Positions 59,471 through 64,000 of a DNA stretch of 64,000 nucleotides are shown in pieces; within the stretch, counting starts at the first letter, position 1; every line of letters starts with the position of its first letter. A program made the position numbers and the translations under genes. The notes under the pieces were generated by a model that was not told where the DNA came from, made no database searches, and saw nothing but the letters and a program-made list of their open reading frames with translations. The stretch is from Isoetes taiwanensis (lineage: Eukaryota; Streptophyta; Lycopodiopsida; Isoetales; Isoetaceae), in assembly GCA_021234155.1 (NCBI GenBank), contig JAJEKV010000004.1:23223122-23287121 (forward strand), written 5' to 3'.

Positions 59471-60275
59471 TATTTTTTTATAAAAAATGATTTGGCTATT
59501 TTTCAAAATTTTACAGTATTTTGTGATATATATTTGGCTAAAGTTGTTATTATTATTACATTTATATGTATTTGGACTTGGCAAAACTTCTAAATTATGT
59601 ACTATAAACTTTTACTTAGCTATTTTTTCTAACAGAAAAAAAAAATGTAAATTAAATTTTATAGCTTTAGATATATTGTACTGCAATTACAAATAATAAT
59701 CAACAATCAAGGAATATACAATAATATTAAAAAGCTTTTAACAGAAGCTCACAACATAGTTTATAACATCCATAGTCTGAACTACATTTAATGCAACAAC
59801 ACCTTCTAGATATTGTGATCAAATTGCACTTATCTCTAGCCCTTGAAGGAAGATGTTATACAATCAACTCGGGCATCTAGAGGGATATTGGCCATCTCTT
59901 ACAATTCTTTTTTGAAGATGCATATATGGTATATGTAATAGAAATTCATAGTTTGAAAAACTACTATCACTGATGATGGTAGGTGGGGATGTGTAAAAGT
60001 CTATAATAAGAATTTATTTTCATTTGGCTATTAATGATTTAACATATAAATATTGTAATACAAAGAAAGGCTAATCCCTTTTTCTTTAAAAAAAATTGAG
60101 AAAAATAGTTTGGCTAATCCTAGAAAAATAATGGAGTACTTGTTTTAACTATGGCTATTTTTCATTTTTTTTAAAAGAAACCCCCCTTCATAAAATTCGC
60201 CGCAAAAATTGTCTAGACCCCCTAAAAAATCGCCATTTGGCTATTAATAGCCACTAATTTTTCCATGATAATAGG
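59455..60275 (+). other. Element G AT-rich block between gag and protease
   Basis: It is almost identical to F 35335-36140, including the TTGGCTA repeats and the GGCTATTAATAGCC palindrome. This contrast with the scrambled GC-rich parts is itself informative. Confidence 0.6.
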
Positions 60276-60960
60276 TGAGTCTCATATTTCTTTGCCATTG
60301 AAGCGGGTCAAGCCAACCACCCGACCATCTGTCATTTCCAATGTTGGCCAAGTAGATTGTAAACCTTTCATTATCCTTATGGACACTAGCAGCACCCATA
60401 ATTTTGTATCTCCTAGAACAGTCCTTTGAAGTCTAAGCCCGCCCGATTCGTTGGATAGTGGGGCTATCGCCCACCTGCGTGGTCGACGCATCAATTTGAA
60501 CATTCATTTTGCTAGGAGCACTTTTGTTGCTCTAGGGCCGGAAATAATAGATATTGGCGCTATGATCTCATTGTAGGAATGGAATTCACGGCTGGCGCCA
60601 AGGCCAACATTATTTGTGAAGCGGGGGAAGTTACCTTTAATGCGACCCAATGGGCGAGTGACCATAGCGGGTAAGCCAGTTAGTCCCATTATGCAATGCA
60701 TTTCATTCTGACAGTTACACGGGGCTCTCAAGAAATTTGATTATTGGCATGATCAGACTTGCTTGATGGAAGCTAAGTCTAAGCAGGATGAAGTTCTTGA
60801 TACCTTGCCTCGGCAATAGCGTGCTCGCCGGGAATACCATGAGTTATTTCAGAAGCGAGATCCATCGCTTGCCACCTTTCGAGAGGGTGGAATGTGAAAT
60901 CACCTTAGAGCCGGGCACTAAACCTACCGGTAAGGCCCCATATTGGATGAGTATTCACAG
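60276..60960 (+). pseudogene. Element G protease and RT start
   Basis: The active-site segment encoding ILMDTSSTHNFVS is identical to F. The following protease half (TTGGCGCTATGATCTC..., corresponding to RYDLIVG) and the LREYHELF region carry several indels, so the open frame is lost. Confidence 0.75.
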
Positions 60961-61395
60961 ATTATGAGCTTAAGAAGCAGTTGCAGGAGCTCCTCAAATT
61001 CCAGTGTTTCACCTTTTGGAGCCCCCATACTCTTTGTCAAGAAAAAAGATGGCACCCTAAGAATGTGCATCGATCACCGCCAACTAAACAAGCATACTAT
61101 TAAGAATCGGTATGCTTTGCCACGGGCAGACGATCTAATGGATCAGTTGCAAGGGGCTAAGTACTTTATAAAGGTTGACCTTCGGTCGGGATATCACTAG
61201 ATAAGAATCAAGGAGGATAACATCCATAAGTCCGCTTTCCGGATGCATTATGGGCATTACGAGTTCACTGTAATGCCATTTGGCCTGACTAATGCTCCAG
61301 CTACTTTCATGAGGCTCATGAATGATGTCTTCCGTGAATACCTTGATGATTTTGTCATCATATTCTTCGATGATATTCTCACAGTAAGACCTTAG
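60961..61395 (+). pseudogene. Element G reverse transcriptase
   Basis: Near-identical to F. It includes [42 protein letters not shown] followed by the same [17 protein letters not shown] and FFDDIL. The conserved lesion shows F and G descend from a copy that already had it. Confidence 0.9.
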
Positions 61396-62065
61396 AGGAC
61401 CATGAACGGCACCTTCGGTTGGCCTTACAGAAATTGAGACGCCACCAATTATATGCCAAGTTCTCTAAGTGTCGCTTTGCCACTACCAAGGTTGATTACT
61501 TGGAACATATTGTATCTGTATTTTTGGGAGGAATAGCCAGCGATCCGGCTAAGATGAGGCAGTAAAAGAGTGGCCCATTCCAACCAATGTGTCTGAGGTC
61601 CGCAACTTTCTGGGCTTGGCCGGTTATTACCGTAAATTGTTATTACCGTAAATTTGTCAAGGACTTTGCCAAGCTCGCCGCACCTTTAACCGGCCGGATG
61701 ACACATTGAAAAGACAAAGTTCAGGCCAGATTTCAAGCATTAAAGGATGCTTTGACAACAGCTCCTGTTCTTACAATGCCAGATCCTCAAAAGGATAAGT
61801 GGGTTGCCCACGGATGCTAGTAAAATTGTTGCGGTGGAGTCTTAATGCAAGAAGGTCGGGTTATCGCTTATGATTCTCGAAAGATGAATGACACAGAACA
61901 GCGATACCCCATGCATGATCAAGAGTTGCTCACTGTTGTGCGTGCCTTGCGCATTTGGAGGCACTATTTACTTGGAAGGCGATTCCAATTAGATACTGAT
62001 CATCAGACTCCAATATATCTTCACGCAACCTCATCTCAACTTGAGACAAAGGCGATGGATGGAAT
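61396..62065 (+). pseudogene. Element G RT thumb and RNase H
   Basis: It contains the same 17-bp duplication as F (near 61620-61660). A short insertion (TATTTTTGG near 61518) is specific to G. RNase H reads AYDSRKMNDTEQRYPMHDQE and LRIWRHYLLGRRFQLDTDHQ; the CGA codon here is TGA in F. Confidence 0.85.
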
Positions 62066-63075
62066 TCCTTGAGGACTCACGGCTATCAATGCCTCCGCCC
62101 GGACCGTGGCATAATCCGATTATCAAGGTGGAATTTTTCAGCGGTTGCTTCTGGACATGCTGGCGCTAGTCGAAGAGATTCGAGCATACTTGATAGCCGC
62201 CAAAAGAGCTTCGGCAAAAGAGTCTTCGCGTATCGACATTGTACTCCCGGGAGTTTCGGTCGGTAATTCCGTCGGCTAAAGATCAAGGTGAAGCAAGCCA
62301 AACTTAAGATTGGCAAGCTGCAAAAGCTTGCACCTAGATGGGCGGGACCGTTTTGGATAACTTAGAAAGGATAGGTTCTCGAGGCCTACGGTTGGATCTA
62401 CCGCACATTTAAAGATCCATAAAGTTTTCCATGTAAGTCTTCTCAAGAAGCATCATCGGATCGAAGAAGTTCTTGACACCAACAACATACGGAGATGGTG
62501 AGGATCAATTGGAGATTGTCTTGGGAAGCTCTCCTTGATCGTGCCTATAAGCAAACCCATCGAACTCAAATTTTGCAATACTTGGTGAAGTGGAAACACT
62601 TACCCGAGAGGGGCCTTAACATGGGTTCTTAAAGCGGATTTGGATAAGACTTACCGGACTTTATGAAAGAATGCGAGGGCCAAACCATTCAAGATGCAAT
62701 CATCTCAGGCCAGATGGTAAGCATAGTATTTTTTTTAGTGTGGCGGGGGTTATATAAGCGAGCCGGAGGGAATCATTCTAGGGGTTGGGTTACATGCATC
62801 TTAGATGGGAAATTGGGCATATAGGCATTCATGATAGGGACGCGATAGTCTCTGGCTATAATGGGAATAATGCCACTCCTTCAGCAGGGGCGACATGCAA
62901 GCCTTAGACATGATATGATCCTTGCATTCATATTTTTTTATCTATTTAAGGGGGTGGTCCCTTCAACCACACTACTTAAATTATTTCTTTAACACTAATG
63001 TATTCACTTCTGCAGGCCAGTAGGGCGTACGGATAAGCTGCAGAAGAACCTGGGCCTCACTTCGCAGGCCAACTT
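62066..63075 (+). pseudogene. Element G integrase C-terminus and chromodomain
   Basis: The same fusion of the RNase H end to the integrase C-terminal region as in F, without the catalytic core. KQAKLKIGK, LAPRWAGPF, HKVFHVSLLKKHH and the chromodomain LQYLVKWKHLP are visible with small indels between them. The possible intron and 3' exon (TTCTGCAGGCCAGTAGGGCG) are conserved. An AATAAA-containing 3' UTR follows. Confidence 0.82.
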
Positions 63076-63266
63076 GTGTTTTTGAAATTTTATGCTTGAA
63101 ATGTACTCTTGAATGTAATCTCTTACTATTTATGTTGAAAAGGACTTTTTATCTTGCTACTGAATATGTAACCCTTTGGCGTTTTTTCAATAAATAAAAC
63201 TTATCTTTTCCATATTTACTCTCCACTAACTCTAATCTTTGAGGACATCTTGAGGGGAGAATGAAA

Positions 63267-64000
63267 TGTGGCGTTCGGTATTTATACGATATATGTATGC
63301 ATACCATGACACATCACCAGCATGTAGTAGGCCTAAGGGCCCAAGTGGGGGTTCATCTATAATGGATTTTATTAGCTATGCTAATAAAACCAATGGATAA
63401 TTATGGATTTTAATGACATAATTAACCTAATTATGCTAATTTGGTCTAACTAACTAATTATCACCAATGAGGGGGTGGCACCTGGCCCAAATCGATTGGC
63501 CAGAAGGTATTTGCTATTTTGGCTAGAGAAATAGGGGTCCTACCCCCCATTTCATCCCAAATTCGAATTGGAGAGTGAAGAGGAGCAACAGCCACTAGCT
63601 TAAACCCGTCCTTGCCAACACCTACCAACAACCTTGAGCTATGGACGCCTTCCGTGACAACGGCTCCAGCCAAGAGACTGGTTAGTCCTTGGATAGTTTC
63701 TATTCTGCTGACACTTCTTTGAATAGATGGAGTGTTTAAATTCTCTTTTGTATGTTGTTCTGAATACTTAGATGGTGTTTATATTCTTTCTTTCCGCTTC
63801 TTCCATGTATTGGAAATTAAGGGAAGGGTAGAGACCTAAAAGCCTCTTAGCAGTAGAGATGTCTGTAGCTAGATCCCTTAATACCCAATAGTTGCGGCCT
63901 GTGCACAAGAGCCAACCTGGCTGTGGATGCTATGATGTGGTTCAGCACTAGATAACGAGTATGATGGTGAATCGGGGGTGGGATCTTGCCTAGCGTGGCT
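63267..64000 (+). repeat. Element G 3' LTR, cut by the window end
   Basis: It starts TGTGGCGTTCGGTATTTATA after a shortened polypurine tract and matches the first about 730 bp of the F LTRs. It is closest to the F 3' LTR (both have AGTGTTTAAATT and ATAGTTGCGGCCTGTGCA). Confidence 0.9.

Larger units (their letters stand above)
52811..64000 (+). mobile_element. Element G: second copy of the H3-carrying chromovirus, partial
   Basis: It has the same order as element F, from a 5' LTR lacking its first about 260 bp to a 3' LTR cut by the window end. Blocks of near identity to F (for example 58500-58700, 58750-59030, 59430-60280, 61000-61500, 61560-61800) alternate with blocks full of small indels and substitutions, mainly in GC-rich parts. 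It shares F's integrase-core deletion, the stops in the H3 domain, the gag TGA, the RT TAG and the 17-bp pol duplication. Confidence 0.93.

Overview
This window looks like repeat-dense nuclear DNA of a land plant. I infer a seedless vascular plant such as a fern or lycophyte, but cannot prove it. The reasons are plant-type LTR retrotransposons primed by initiator tRNA-Met, a chromodomain Ty3/gypsy (chromovirus) pol, L1-type LINEs with a CCHC C-terminus, a plant VEP1/progesterone 5-beta-reductase-like pseudogene, long microsatellites and no operons. I see no clearly intact host gene.

Region 1-28 kb is a graveyard of retroposons. Minus-strand LINE A (about 4.99-7.94 kb) abuts a tRNA-derived SINE. 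Next is the N-terminal part of a Helitron Rep/helicase ORF (8.57-11.18 kb), split by a 1.57-kb non-coding insertion with (GA)n at both ends. LINE H (minus) and LINE E (plus) meet near 17.05 kb. LINE D (minus) is followed by nearly full-length LINE B (plus, ORF1 and ORF2, 19.6-23.7 kb), which meets LINE C (minus) tail-to-tail on one shared (ATT)n tract. LINE C carries a 300-bp ATCT expansion inside its coding part. Two tandem SINE copies follow at 26.3-26.8 kb.

Region 28.3-40.6 kb is one complete, degenerate 12.3-kb Ty3/gypsy chromovirus (element F): 1.5-kb LTRs, tRNA-Met PBS, G-rich PPT. Its order is LTR, accessory gene A, accessory gene B, gag, an AT-rich block, protease, RT, RNase H, a residual integrase C-terminus, chromodomain, LTR. 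Gene A ends in a recognisable histone H3 domain; gene B is an unrecognised 500-residue protein. The integrase zinc-binding and catalytic core is deleted. A second copy (element G, 52.8 kb to the window end) has the same accessory genes, the same core deletion and the same key stop codons, so the family was copied in this non-autonomous state. The H3-carrying chromovirus is the most unusual thing here.

Region 40.6-52.7 kb contains inverted relic LTRs of a related family, a pogo-like DNA transposon (41.5-44.9 kb) broken by a nested duplicated sequence, LINE 3' ends, a VEP1/PRISE-family pseudogene (47.4-48.6 kb), foldback palindromes and a fragment of another LINE.

The genes do not form a host pathway; what links them is retrotransposition. 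The SINE 3' end resembles that of the LINEs, implying trans-mobilisation. Differences between F and G cluster at CG and CAG/CTG contexts, which may reflect cytosine methylation (deamination or base-calling error), so frameshifts in element G should be read with caution.
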